64,000 bases of DNA from an uncultured Flavobacteriaceae bacterium (GCA_938029725.1 CALHGE010000009.1:108123-172122), one strand, 5' to 3'; positions 8,674 through 19,433 are shown, counted from the stretch's first letter. Translations and numbers: made by a program. The notes: generated by a model from the sequence alone, not told the origin.

Positions 8674-9483
8674 ATGAAGTACCTCAAAATCACTGAAACT
8701 CCGTCTAATCATGATAATTTAGAACAATTAGATACCGTTTCTATATTGAATAAGATGAACCAAGAAGATCAAAAGGTGGCGGATGCTTGTGCCTTAGTCA
8801 TTCCTCAAATTACCAAGCTAGTGGATGCCCTTACTGAGCGTTTTATTGATGGAGGACGTCTTTTTTATATTGGTGCAGGAACTAGCGGAAGACTGGGTGT
8901 TTTAGATGCATCTGAAATTCCTCCAACGTTTGGCATGCCGCATGAAAGGGTGGTGGGGATAATTGCAGGAGGAGATACTGCTATTCGAAAAGCTGTTGAA
9001 AATGCCGAGGATGATCGTTTGCAGGCATGGAAAGATTTAAAAGTTCATGAAATTAATGCAAATGATGTTGTTGTTGGAATTGCGGCTTCAGGAACCACGC
9101 CCTATGTTTTAGGAGGCATTGCAGCAGCTAAAAAGAACGGAATTCTTACCGCTGGAATCACAAATAACCCAGGTTCACCTCTGGCTGAAGCTAGCGATAT
9201 TCCAATTGCTGTTAATGTGGGTCCAGAATTTGTTACCGGAAGTACGCGTATGAAAAGCGGTACATCTCAAAAACTTGTTTTGAACATGATTTCTACCGCT
9301 CTAATGATAAAGATCGGCAGAGTAAAGGGAAACAAAATGGTAAACATGCAGCTAACCAATGACAAGTTAGTAGATCGCGGAACGCGATATGTAATGGAGG
9401 GCTTAGGTATAGGCTATGCGAAAGCAGCTGAATTACTTCATGAACATAGATCTGTGAAAAAGGCCATAGAGGCTGGTCGCTAA
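8674..9483 (+). CDS. murQ: N-acetylmuramic acid 6-phosphate etherase
   Basis: Cleaves the lactyl ether of MurNAc-6-phosphate to GlcNAc-6-phosphate and D-lactate. The 269-residue protein is one SIS domain: IGAGTSGRLGVLDASE (residues 66-81), where E81 matches the catalytic Glu83 of E. coli; AGGDTAIRKAVENAEDD (98-114) holds the second acidic residue; and GSTRMKSGTSQK follows later. It ends about 30 residues earlier than E. coli MurQ (298), a short C-terminus seen in some members. It is cotranscribed with the DeoR-type regulator (5-bp gap) and divergent from anmK and nagZ, giving a complete anhydroMurNAc to GlcNAc-6-P route. Confidence 0.95.
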   Translation: MKYLKITETPSNHDNLEQLDTVSILNKMNQEDQKVADACALVIPQITKLVDALTERFIDGGRLFYIGAGTSGRLGVLDASEIPPTFGMPHERVVGIIAGGDTAIRKAVENAEDDRLQAWKDLKVHEINANDVVVGIAASGTTPYVLGGIAAAKKNGILTAGITNNPGSPLAEASDIPIAVNVGPEFVTGSTRMKSGTSQKLVLNMISTALMIKIGRVKGNKMVNMQLTNDKLVDRGTRYVMEGLGIGYAKAAELLHEHRSVKKAIEAGR

Positions 9484-9581
9484 AGCTGCGGTCAGTTCTA
9501 GCACTTCCCTGGCGCTTGCTAGAGGTTGGGTTAAGCACAGGTTTAGAACTAAAATGTACTCCAATTGACATTCAAAGAGGA

Positions 9582-10706
9582 TTAGTTTTTTGGAATCAAC
9601 TTATAAATCCCCTTTCCTTCTACAGCTACATAAATAAACCCATCAGGGCCTTCTTTTACATCGCGAATACGGCCCATGCCAGCCATGAATTTTTCACGTT
9701 TAACAACCTTATTTCCTTTCATTTCAAGACGTTCTAAGTATTGAAATGAGAGCGAACCAACTAATAAGCTTCCGTTCCAATCTAGACCGTATTTGTCTGT
9801 TGTTATAAAAGTCATTCCACTAGGTGCAATTGATGGCGTCCAATAATGAATGGGTGGTGTCATGCCTTCCATTTCAGTTTTGTCTGTAATTTTGGTGCCA
9901 CCATAGTTTATGCCGTAGGTAACTAATGGCCAGCCATAATTTGCACCTTTTTTGATGATATTAATTTCGTCTCCACCTCTAGGGCCGTGCTCATGGTTCC
10001 ATATTCGGCCTGTTTCTGGATGTTTTGCCAAGCCCTGTGGGTTTCGATGCCCGTAGCTATAAATGGCAGTTTTAGCCCCTTTTTTCCCTATAAACGGATT
10101 GTCTATAGGAATGCTTCCGTCGTCGTTAAAACGATAAATTTTTCCTCCATCGCGGCTAATGTTTTGAGGATTCTCATTTCGAGCACCTCTTTCTCCAATA
10201 GAAAGAAAAAGATATCCCTGAGTATCAAATACTATGCGTGAGCCGAAATGTTGTCCCTTTGTGGTGTTAGGGCCAGCTTTATATAGTAATTCCTTAGCTA
10301 CTAGCGAATTACCCTTTAACTTAGCACGCATCAGAGCAGTATGTCCGCCTTTTTCATCCCCTTCAGAGGAAGCATAAGAAATATAAATCCAACCGTTAGT
10401 TTTATAATCAGGATGAAGTTCAATGTCTAAAAGCCCACCTTGACCTCTATTATAAACTTCGGGTACATTATCAATTGTGGTTTTTATCTTATTCGAGAAG
10501 TGAATTAATTCGCCTGATTTTTCCGTTACTAAAAGCCCTCCATTTGGTAAGAATGCCATTCCCCATGGAATGTGCATTTCATCGATTAATGCTTCAGCTA
10601 AAAACGGAATATTTTCGGGTGTAGATACTTGATTTTCAATATTTTGAGCGCAAGAAAAATTAAACAAAATAATGAACAGACAAGAAATAAAGGCACTATT
10701 TTTCAT
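9582..10706 (-). CDS. PQQ-dependent aldose sugar dehydrogenase-like lipoprotein
   Basis: A 374-residue protein of the soluble glucose/aldose dehydrogenase family (GSDH, Asd/YliI type), a six-bladed beta propeller that oxidises sugars with PQQ in the periplasm. Family motifs are visible: IPWGMAFLPNGGLLVTEKSG near residue 50, ELHPDYKTNGWIYISY, HFGSRIVFD, YGHRNPQGLAKHP and HEHGPRGGDEIN, the last two lining the PQQ site. A lipoprotein signal with lipobox NFSC (Cys at about 19) replaces a simple signal peptide. It is monocistronic and convergent with murQ. No pqq biosynthesis gene lies in the window, so the source of the cofactor and the true substrate are unknown. Confidence 0.85.
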   Translation of the reverse strand: MKNSAFISCLFIILFNFSCAQNIENQVSTPENIPFLAEALIDEMHIPWGMAFLPNGGLLVTEKSGELIHFSNKIKTTIDNVPEVYNRGQGGLLDIELHPDYKTNGWIYISYASSEGDEKGGHTALMRAKLKGNSLVAKELLYKAGPNTTKGQHFGSRIVFDTQGYLFLSIGERGARNENPQNISRDGGKIYRFNDDGSIPIDNPFIGKKGAKTAIYSYGHRNPQGLAKHPETGRIWNHEHGPRGGDEINIIKKGANYGWPLVTYGINYGGTKITDKTEMEGMTPPIHYWTPSIAPSGMTFITTDKYGLDWNGSLLVGSLSFQYLERLEMKGNKVVKREKFMAGMGRIRDVKEGPDGFIYVAVEGKGIYKLIPKN

Positions 10707-10841
10707 AATGGAGCGTTAGAAGTATAATATAAAGTAAACCCTAAGGGGTGAAATTAAACAGAATTTATAAGTTTAAATAATTACAACAAAAGAATATTAG
10801 ATTCCCAAGTTCTCATATTCTTGCTCAAATTGACTTAACCT

Positions 10842-13800
10842 ATGCTCCCAAAAAACTCACGGCAAATTTTGTACGCTGTACTATTGATAGCTTTATCAGT
10901 AGTATGTACATCTGCTGTAGCAAACACCCGAGTATTTAGTTTTATCGCTGAAGTAGCTTCTGTTATAGAAATTTCTGGTGTCAGTTCTAAAGCGAAAGAT
11001 ACTACTCCGCTTGCTAGTGATAATTCAACTTCAAAAAAAGGAAATACGAGAAGTAGTTCAACTGCGACTGCAATGTTTATGACGATTATCCAAGGGGCGG
11101 ATGAAGAACTTGTTTGCGCTGACGATGGAAGTACTGTTGCTAAATTTAGTCTTTGTGGTGATTCTGATGATCGAATAATTTCCTTGACAGGCGCTCCGTT
11201 CGGAAGCGTTCAATGGCAACAAGTTACAAGCGGTTGTACACCTGATATGACTACCTCGTGCCCAAGTGGTTCTTGTAATTATAGTTCAGTTGGTACCGGT
11301 CAAACCTTTACGATTGATGCGAGTACTATTCCTGCTGCCACTGGAGCTGAATTTCGTGTTCGAGTTAATGGTTCTGGACCATGGTATTATTTTGAAGTTG
11401 CTAAAAGTACGATTACTCAAACCTTTGTGAAAACCGATTTTATCTGCGGAGCAGATGGTAGAATACAAATTACAGGTCTTTCAAGTGCTTATGAGTTTAG
11501 CATTGATAACGGCAGTGGTTTTGGACCATGGCAAGGGCCTATTTTCACGAACTTAACACCTGGCTTCTATAATGTTAAGGCAAGGCAGCAAGGCACACCT
11601 GGGGCTTGCGAATACCCTTATCCAGCTATTGAAATCGAACAAAAAGACATTATAATAGCGGCAACTTTTGTTGATGCACAATGTTCGGGAGATACTGGAA
11701 GTGTTTCTGTAAATGTTAATAATACAGTGCCTGGTCCTTATAAATACACACTATTAGATGCAAGCGGTGTTCCTCAAGAGTTTACGGCTTTCTTACCGGC
11801 AGATAATTATACTTTTGCAGCAGTTGGTTTCGGAACGTATATTGTTCAAGTAGAAACACAACAATGCACTGGTGATCCACTCAACGGAATTGACCCCCCA
11901 AGACAAGCGCTAGATACAAGTGGAAACGCTATAGTAATTGGTAATGGCTTAGTAGCCCTAGATGCCTCAACAGAGGTAAATAGTAGTTTTGGTTGTTCGA
12001 CAATAACGAGTGTTGATGTCACCTTAAATACAACAGGAGGATCTGCTCCTTACACCTTTACGGTAAACGGAGGACCTGTACAACCTTCTTTTACAGGAAG
12101 CACAACCTATACCGTAACTACAGCTGGAAGTTATGATTTCATTGTCACAGATAGTAATGGTTGCACGATTGCGGCTTCTTCAAATGTTGAAGATTTGGCC
12201 CCCCCTTCGGTTAGCGCCAGTGGTTTAGATGGTACTTGTTCAAATGGCGGCGCTCGTATCAATTTTAATGTTGCGAATGCGAATGGATATAACTTGTCTT
12301 ATCGTGTAAGTATTGCTGACCCTTGGGATACGAATCCATCGATTTCTGTTCCGGCAACTCCGGGAGGAACTACATATACTGGAGTTTCGGTAAGGTACCA
12401 ACAAGGAGGTTTTGAGTGTACGTTAGACCTTCCAGACATTACAGTTACTAGTGTTGGCGTAATTATTGGCTCCGCAACTAAAATTTCAGATAGAACTTGC
12501 GATGGGCTAGGTGGAACTATTGGCGGTCAAATTGATTTTGGAGCGACAAGTGGTGGCTTTGGAAGTGGTTATTTATTTAGTATTGATGGACTCAATTTTA
12601 GTGGCACAACTTCATTTGCAAGCCTAGTACCAGGTAGTTATACCCCAATGATAGAAGATGGTGGTGGATGTCGTTTAGAACTGACTCCTATTACGATATT
12701 AGATATTGATCCGCCAACAGATATCGATTTCGTTCCAACGAATAGTAACTGTACTGCGAATACAGTGGATTTGCAATTAGTACCAACAAGTAATGCGGCT
12801 ATAGTCAATTATTCAATTATTAGTCCGGCACCTCAAGACAACGCTGCAAGCGATACATTCATAAGTTTAGATGCTTCACAATCTTATATTTTTCAAATTA
12901 CAGATGCAAATAATTGTACCTATACGGAAGGATATTCGCCAGCTATAACCAGCTCAATTCGAGCAAGAGTAGAAGCAGGTGGAGATACTCAAGTATGTTC
13001 AGGTGCAAGTGATGGTTCAGGAACTTTCCTTATTGATGGGTTTGCAAACTCGTATCAATATCAGATAAATGTAGATCCAGTAGTTACAGGTCAGACCGCT
13101 AGTGAAGTAGCAATTACGGGTTTAGCGACAGGAACCTACACAATAACCATTACCGATGAAGATACGGGTTGTACTGATGCTACGAATTTTACGGTTTCAG
13201 AACCCACCACACCTTTGGCACTAACTGGTACCGTAACACCAATGTCATGCAACAATGGTAACTTAGGTAGGGTTGTCGCAAATGCAACCGGTGGATGGGG
13301 CAACAATAGATATACTTTGGTTTTTCCTGGCGGCGGAACTACCGTGGGCCCTAAGTCGGGTGCTATTTTTGGTAGTCTTTCGGTTACGGGAACGTATACC
13401 TTAACTGCAACGGATGCGGAAGGGTGTACCGATACTTTTACATTTGATCTTACGCCTATAGACTCACCAACTATTACCTTAGACACAGTCGCATCTGATT
13501 TTTGTTATATTCCAGGAACGGGAGCTACAATGGTGGTAAACTCGACGGCAGGAACTGCAGCTCTTGGAACACACCAGTACAGAATTAATGGTGGTTCCTT
13601 ACAGGCAAGTGCAACGTTTACGAATTTGAGTCCAGGAAATTATTCTATTGAAGTTGTTGATGCTAATGATTGTAATCATAGCGTCAGTGTAACCGTAAGG
13701 CCTCAGTTACGAGTGAATACTAGTATTGAAATGGCCATACCATGTGGTGGTGCTAATGGACAACTACGCGTACAGGTTACCGGAGGTTATTTGACCAATT

Positions 13801-16800
13801 CTACTCCTAAGTTTTACGAAGTAAGTTCAGATAATGGAGGAAGCTTTACTGCCCCTGTGGCATTTACCTCAAATAATTTTTTATATGACACTTCAGTTGA
13901 CGGAACATATATTTTTAGAGTTTCAGATAATGAAGGTTGTATTGCAGAGTCAACACCGATTGTTTTAGACCCGGCGGTATCATTACTTCCGGCAGCCACT
14001 ATTGTTACCCCAGCAAGTTGTGGAGCAACGAATAATGGTATTTTAACTATCGTTCCAAATGCCATGAACGGTGTACCTCCTTATGAGATTAGTTTTGAAG
14101 GAAGTGCTTTTGGTACACAAAGTACTTTTTCTAACCTAAACGCAGGTCAAACGTATACTTATATTGTTCGTGATGCTAGAGCTTGTCAGGTTGTCGGTTC
14201 TGAACTGATTCCATTAGATGGAACAGCACCGCCTGATGCTACAGTAGTGGCTAATTTAGCTGTTTGTACAGCCACGGTAGTAGAGGGTTCCATAGATGTT
14301 ACTGGAGTAACTGGAGGAAATGCAGATTTCACCTATATCTTAGAAGATGAGTTTGGAATTGAAATTACAAGAACCGGACCTACTGCTGGTACTACAGCTA
14401 CTTTTGGTAATTTAGAACCAGGTATTTATACCGTGGTAACTATAGATGCTTTTGGATGTAGAGATATTGATACCGTAACTGTTGTTCAAACTGCGGTGGA
14501 TGTTGTGCCTGATCCAGTGCCTTTTCCTGTATGTAATATAGCTGGTTTCAGCAATATAGTTACCATAAATGGAGGTATTGGTCCCTTTTTGATTCGTTTA
14601 GAAAATGACCCAATAGCTCCTGTTCCACCAAATTTAACAGCAACGCGGCATCAGTTTGATAACTTACAGTTTGGAGTAACATATACTGTTGAGGTTACAG
14701 ATACAGCAACTGGTTGTGTATACCTAGATGAAATTCCACCAGTTAATGGTCCAACAACTTTAGATGTTACCGCCAGCACAACGCCTGGTTATTGTGATGC
14801 GAATCGCTTCGGGCAAATAAGCTATGATGTAATTGGTTTTGCTGCTAGTAGTGATTTGATCATTGAATTATTAAACACAGATACAGGGGTAACTATTATC
14901 TTGGAGTCTCCAACTAACGTTTCGCCTACACATTCTGGAACGCATGAAAGCCTACCTGGAAACTATCAAATTATTGTAACTGATCTTACGGATAATTGCA
15001 CAGATGCAGCAGCGGTAACTATTATTCAAAACTTACCATCAATTGACATATTAGCCTTAACACCGGCTAATTGTACGGCTGACGGTTCTATTACCGTGCA
15101 AGGAAATGGCGGCGGAGGCGGCCCATATACCTTTGCATTTATACCAACAACAGTACCACAAACACCAGTAACGCCTGGTGATTTTAGTGCAGTAACAACA
15201 CATTTTGGTGCGGCGGGTAATTATGATGTTTACGTACAAGATGCCTTAGGTTGTACTTCTTTTGCAATTGCAGAAATTATTCCTTTAGATCCAGCATTAC
15301 CAGTACCTACGGTTTTTGTTTATAATCAATGTGCTGTAGCCTCACCAACTTTTGATATTGTAGTTAGCGTTCCATCAAGCGTTAACACGCCAAGATTTAC
15401 CTTGGCTGGTGATTCACAATTTGGCGTATTGAATGGCGGAGGAACGGCTTGGGAATATACCTATACCGTAACTACCCCTGGTAATTATGTAGTAGATGTG
15501 ATAGATGCAAATGGTTGCATTAGTCAAAATACCGCAGAAGTATTCGAATTTTTATCAGCTTCTGGAGGTTTTTCTACAGAACCTTCGTGTAATGCTGCAG
15601 ACGGAGTGATTACTATTTTACCAAATGGAGGTAGTAATAATTTTGATTTTGCTTTAACAGGAACCAATTATTTAGGAGCTGCAGTAGCTCTTAATCTTAC
15701 TAATATTACTGGGAATGGCGTGTTTACCGGAATAACTCCAGGAAGCTATAGTGTTGTTGTAACTGATAGGTTAGTAACAGACGGCGTTGCCAACTGTACT
15801 TTCTTAGTTGATAACATTAATTTAGATGCCGCAACGCCCCCAATTATTTTACCAACCATTCCGCAAAATATAAGCTGTAATGGCGCTGATGATGGAAGTA
15901 TTGATATTGTGCTTCAAGCTGGAACCGATGTTGATTCGCCAATCGACTATCGCCTATTGAATTTTGATACAAGAGCTTTGATTACAAATAATGGTTCAGG
16001 TTCTTTCCCAGGTTTGCCCCCGGGGCGATATGAGGTTGAAGTAATTTCTGCTAGAAATTGTATTGATTTATCAGGCTTGTTGGAGATAACCGAACCTGTA
16101 GTTTACACAATTACAGCAGCGGCGGCAGATTTTGCCTGTGAAATTGGTGCGAATAGATTTAGCTCTTCCATACTTACAGTGACTATTACAAGTCCGGGTA
16201 CGGCAGGAAATTACCGCTATAGTATTACCGGTTTTGAGAACTATCAAACTAGCCCTACTTTCGAGATCGTAGATGATGGTAGCGTACAAAATATTACTGT
16301 ATATGCTATAGATGATAATGGCTGTCAGGCTACGACAAGTGTAGTGCTGAACCCACCTATGGATGTAGTGCCTTCTATTATTCAAATAGACCCTTTGAAT
16401 TGTAGTGTTCCCGAACGTGTTCGTATCGAAGTTATTGGAACCACAGATTTTACAGTTTCAACGATATCGGCTATTGCTGTCGCTCCAGTGACCAATACTG
16501 CCGGTGATAATTTTGTAGATGTATTCTTGCCAGCTTCTGGAGATTATCTTTTTGAAGTTCAAGATAACCTACCTTTCGGATGTGCCTATCCTATGCCTGT
16601 GCATACGGTTATTGAGCCTATTCAGCCCACAGTAGTGATTGCAGAAGCAGAATCTATAGGGTGTTTTGGAATTAGTGATGGTGAATTGACAATTGAGGTT
16701 ACAGATTATACAGGCTTATATTCATATAATGTCTATAGCGGTAGTGACCCACTCAAAACCACAGTTTTAGCAACTGGTAATTTGGATACCGCAAACAATC

Positions 16801-19385
16801 CAGAAACGATTACAGGTTTGCCTGGGGGTAATTTCTTTGTGGAAATCACTTCAACAGCAACTCCTTTTTGTGCTGCTGAAAGTAATATCACTACTATTCG
16901 TACACCAAACGGTGCCTTAGCGGTAACGGCGTCGCCACTTGGTAATGTAAGTTGTAATAATAATACCGGAATAATAGATGCTGTCGGTGTTGGTGGATGG
17001 AATACTTCACCATATGAATATCGTTTGCTACAAAGTGCGGATGGTGTTGCCCCTTACAATGAAATAGTGGCTTTTTCAAATAATGAACAATTTACAGGTC
17101 TTTCCTTCGGGTTTTATCGTGTTGAAATTCGTGATGTAGAACTATGTACAAATACTTTTGATATTGAATTGGAAGAAGTTCTTCAGATTGATGCAGGTAT
17201 TCGCGAACCACTTGCTTTACAATGCCCTAATGGCAATAATGCTATACTAGAAGCGTATGACCCAACAACTGGAGATGCAATAACTGCAACAGCTGGTGCA
17301 ACTGGTGGTTTTGTAGGAGCAGGCTATACGTATCGTTTACTGTACCTAAATAGTAATGATAATACCGATTATACAACGACTAGTGGATTGCAAAATAGCC
17401 CAACCTTTATTGGTGCTAGCGGAGGATTCATTAGCGAGGGATGGTATGCTATAGAAGTTACTTCTAGTTTTGATTGTAATTTTGTGAGCGTACCCTACTT
17501 TGTAGACCCACCACCGGCAATTGAACCACGACTTGCTCAGACACGCGTGCCTGGTTGTGGAGGAAATGGTCAAATTCGTTTATTTATTGATAATCACGAT
17601 CCGCTATCAAATTTCGAATACGAATACCGTCAAATACCAACTCCAAACCCCCTTACCGATCCTTGGATTGATATGGGCCTAGGAGTAATAGAGCTATTCT
17701 TTGATGTTCCAGGAAGTCCTGCAGGAATAAGTTATCAATATGAAGTGCGTAAAAAAAATACGGCCAATACCTGTTTGCCCGTAAATTCGAACGGAATTAC
17801 TTTAACAGATGCTTCGGGCATTAATTTGACGCCTAATAATATTACGCCTATTTCATGCTCCTCTGAAATTGATGGCCGTGCTGAGTCGTTTACTATTGGT
17901 GGAGTTGGTAACAATCAATTTTACCTCTATCAAGGAGATCCAGTAGATGCTTTTTCTCCAGATGCATCGGCAACTTTAGTGCGCGGCCCTCAAGATTTTG
18001 GAACTTTTGAAGGTTTACCAGCGGGCACAAATTATTACATTACGGTAACCAGTGGTATGAATTGCAGTGATATCTCGCTTCCTTTCGATATACTTCTTCC
18101 TGAACCAATTATTTTTGACCCAATAGCTACGCCAACAACATGTAATGGTACTGCAGATGGTTCGATTACCATAGCGGTAACCAGTGGAGGTGTAGGTTTG
18201 ATACAATTTGCTATTGCGCCAAATTTTAACGAATTTTTTAGCGATGTGACAACGCCCGGTGTGTATACATTTGATGAGTTAGCCGTTGGTAGTTACGAGG
18301 TGTTAATTCAAGATGAAAATGGATGTTTTGAACGTACCACTGTTGCGGTAGTTGAACCTGACGTGGTAAGCGCTAATGTGGTAGATGTTACCCCAGAAAC
18401 ATGTATTGGTTTTGCAGACGGTACTGCGCAACTAAATGTAGTTGGTGGAACGCCTTTCTTAGATCTATTAACTTCCGCGACCTATTATGAAACGAGATTA
18501 ATTAGACCAAATTCAGATGGTAGTGAAGTATTTGAACGAAATGATAATTTATTTTTTGATAACCTAATTGGTGGCGAATCATATATTGTGTTTATACGAG
18601 ACGCCAGTGATTGCCCTGCAGATATAAGTTTTTCGATTGAAATAGGAGTCGACCTAACAGCGAGCCCAGAGGTGGTTTATGGTTGTGAGGGTATTTTTCC
18701 AAATAGTACTGCTTCGGTTAATATGCAGGATACTAGTTTAGTACCAGACCTGTTATTTGCATTAGACCCTAGCGACCCAACAGATGCTATTAGCGCCAAT
18801 GCTGGGCTGGATACTTCCTGGGGTGATTTGCCAGCGGGTGATCATATAGTTTATATTTATCACCAAAATGGATGTACCAATTCAGTTAGCTTTACTATGG
18901 AAGCTTACGAGCCATTGACTTTGACTGCTCAGAAAACAGGTCCAAATGAAGTTACTGCATTAGCCGAAGGTGGGTACGGAAATTATGAATATTTCTTTCA
19001 AGGAGACTCTACAGGAGCTGAAGCTATTTACACTCAAAATGAAACTGGAATTGTTAATATACAAGTACGCGATGAGGGTGGCTGTGTTGCCGTAGTTGCG
19101 ATACCTTTTGAATTTACTGGAATGATTGAAATTCCTAATTTCTTTACACCTGATGGAGATAATAATAACGATTTCTGGGCTCCTAATAATCGCGAGTTCT
19201 TTCCAAATATCGAAGTAAAAATCTATGACCGTTATGGAAGGGTAGTAGCGATTCTAAATCAAATTGTAATGTGGGATGGAAAATATGAAGGTAATGAACT
19301 TCCAACCGGAGATTATTGGTATGTTGTAAATGCGAATGATAAGCTTAAAACTCGTTATGTTGGGCATTTTACCTTATACCGGTAA
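10842..19385 (+). CDS. Giant SprB-like repeat protein with T9SS type B sorting domain
   Basis: A 2847-residue secreted protein. It starts with a Sec signal peptide (hydrophobic core YAVLLIALSVVCTSAVA, residues 11-27). The body is more than 20 degenerate beta-sandwich repeats of about 80-95 residues. Each has a Cys near its start, a Gly-Gly turn, a LxPGxY or GxYxIxVxD strand and a DxxGC end, as in SprB-type gliding adhesins. The last 86 residues (from IEIPNFFTPDGDNNNDFW, 2762) are the gliding-associated type B C-terminal domain that directs export by the type IX secretion system and surface attachment. Probably a cell-surface adhesin. No PorP/SprF partner gene lies beside it, unlike many such cargo genes. 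A rho-independent terminator follows. Confidence 0.9.
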   Translation: MLPKNSRQILYAVLLIALSVVCTSAVANTRVFSFIAEVASVIEISGVSSKAKDTTPLASDNSTSKKGNTRSSSTATAMFMTIIQGADEELVCADDGSTVAKFSLCGDSDDRIISLTGAPFGSVQWQQVTSGCTPDMTTSCPSGSCNYSSVGTGQTFTIDASTIPAATGAEFRVRVNGSGPWYYFEVAKSTITQTFVKTDFICGADGRIQITGLSSAYEFSIDNGSGFGPWQGPIFTNLTPGFYNVKARQQGTPGACEYPYPAIEIEQKDIIIAATFVDAQCSGDTGSVSVNVNNTVPGPYKYTLLDASGVPQEFTAFLPADNYTFAAVGFGTYIVQVETQQCTGDPLNGIDPPRQALDTSGNAIVIGNGLVALDASTEVNSSFGCSTITSVDVTLNTTGGSAPYTFTVNGGPVQPSFTGSTTYTVTTAGSYDFIVTDSNGCTIAASSNVEDLAPPSVSASGLDGTCSNGGARINFNVANANGYNLSYRVSIADPWDTNPSISVPATPGGTTYTGVSVRYQQGGFECTLDLPDITVTSVGVIIGSATKISDRTCDGLGGTIGGQIDFGATSGGFGSGYLFSIDGLNFSGTTSFASLVPGSYTPMIEDGGGCRLELTPITILDIDPPTDIDFVPTNSNCTANTVDLQLVPTSNAAIVNYSIISPAPQDNAASDTFISLDASQSYIFQITDANNCTYTEGYSPAITSSIRARVEAGGDTQVCSGASDGSGTFLIDGFANSYQYQINVDPVVTGQTASEVAITGLATGTYTITITDEDTGCTDATNFTVSEPTTPLALTGTVTPMSCNNGNLGRVVANATGGWGNNRYTLVFPGGGTTVGPKSGAIFGSLSVTGTYTLTATDAEGCTDTFTFDLTPIDSPTITLDTVASDFCYIPGTGATMVVNSTAGTAALGTHQYRINGGSLQASATFTNLSPGNYSIEVVDANDCNHSVSVTVRPQLRVNTSIEMAIPCGGANGQLRVQVTGGYLTNSTPKFYEVSSDNGGSFTAPVAFTSNNFLYDTSVDGTYIFRVSDNEGCIAESTPIVLDPAVSLLPAATIVTPASCGATNNGILTIVPNAMNGVPPYEISFEGSAFGTQSTFSNLNAGQTYTYIVRDARACQVVGSELIPLDGTAPPDATVVANLAVCTATVVEGSIDVTGVTGGNADFTYILEDEFGIEITRTGPTAGTTATFGNLEPGIYTVVTIDAFGCRDIDTVTVVQTAVDVVPDPVPFPVCNIAGFSNIVTINGGIGPFLIRLENDPIAPVPPNLTATRHQFDNLQFGVTYTVEVTDTATGCVYLDEIPPVNGPTTLDVTASTTPGYCDANRFGQISYDVIGFAASSDLIIELLNTDTGVTIILESPTNVSPTHSGTHESLPGNYQIIVTDLTDNCTDAAAVTIIQNLPSIDILALTPANCTADGSITVQGNGGGGGPYTFAFIPTTVPQTPVTPGDFSAVTTHFGAAGNYDVYVQDALGCTSFAIAEIIPLDPALPVPTVFVYNQCAVASPTFDIVVSVPSSVNTPRFTLAGDSQFGVLNGGGTAWEYTYTVTTPGNYVVDVIDANGCISQNTAEVFEFLSASGGFSTEPSCNAADGVITILPNGGSNNFDFALTGTNYLGAAVALNLTNITGNGVFTGITPGSYSVVVTDRLVTDGVANCTFLVDNINLDAATPPIILPTIPQNISCNGADDGSIDIVLQAGTDVDSPIDYRLLNFDTRALITNNGSGSFPGLPPGRYEVEVISARNCIDLSGLLEITEPVVYTITAAAADFACEIGANRFSSSILTVTITSPGTAGNYRYSITGFENYQTSPTFEIVDDGSVQNITVYAIDDNGCQATTSVVLNPPMDVVPSIIQIDPLNCSVPERVRIEVIGTTDFTVSTISAIAVAPVTNTAGDNFVDVFLPASGDYLFEVQDNLPFGCAYPMPVHTVIEPIQPTVVIAEAESIGCFGISDGELTIEVTDYTGLYSYNVYSGSDPLKTTVLATGNLDTANNPETITGLPGGNFFVEITSTATPFCAAESNITTIRTPNGALAVTASPLGNVSCNNNTGIIDAVGVGGWNTSPYEYRLLQSADGVAPYNEIVAFSNNEQFTGLSFGFYRVEIRDVELCTNTFDIELEEVLQIDAGIREPLALQCPNGNNAILEAYDPTTGDAITATAGATGGFVGAGYTYRLLYLNSNDNTDYTTTSGLQNSPTFIGASGGFISEGWYAIEVTSSFDCNFVSVPYFVDPPPAIEPRLAQTRVPGCGGNGQIRLFIDNHDPLSNFEYEYRQIPTPNPLTDPWIDMGLGVIELFFDVPGSPAGISYQYEVRKKNTANTCLPVNSNGITLTDASGINLTPNNITPISCSSEIDGRAESFTIGGVGNNQFYLYQGDPVDAFSPDASATLVRGPQDFGTFEGLPAGTNYYITVTSGMNCSDISLPFDILLPEPIIFDPIATPTTCNGTADGSITIAVTSGGVGLIQFAIAPNFNEFFSDVTTPGVYTFDELAVGSYEVLIQDENGCFERTTVAVVEPDVVSANVVDVTPETCIGFADGTAQLNVVGGTPFLDLLTSATYYETRLIRPNSDGSEVFERNDNLFFDNLIGGESYIVFIRDASDCPADISFSIEIGVDLTASPEVVYGCEGIFPNSTASVNMQDTSLVPDLLFALDPSDPTDAISANAGLDTSWGDLPAGDHIVYIYHQNGCTNSVSFTMEAYEPLTLTAQKTGPNEVTALAEGGYGNYEYFFQGDSTGAEAIYTQNETGIVNIQVRDEGGCVAVVAIPFEFTGMIEIPNFFTPDGDNNNDFWAPNNREFFPNIEVKIYDRYGRVVAILNQIVMWDGKYEGNELPTGDYWYVVNANDKLKTRYVGHFTLYR

Positions 19386-19406
19386 ATAATAGAATTTTGA
19401 ATTATG

Positions 19407-19433
19407 AAAGGCATCCAATCGGATGCCTTTTTT
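19407..19433 (+). terminator. Rho-independent terminator after the giant T9SS cargo gene
   Basis: A perfect 10-bp stem AAAGGCATCC (19407-19416) / GGATGCCTTT (19421-19430) with loop AATC, then more Ts, begins 21 bp after the stop codon. Confidence 0.9.

Noticed and set aside
13136..13486. Long reverse-strand open frame inside the giant T9SS gene
   Set aside because: Repetitive Thr/Val/Pro composition mirrors the forward repeats; no start context, no domain. It is an antisense shadow, as are other reverse frames in 11286-18206.
10842..19385. Possible tandem DNA repeats or CRISPR-like array
   Set aside because: The periodicity is at protein level with strongly diverged nucleotides and no constant spacer or repeat length.
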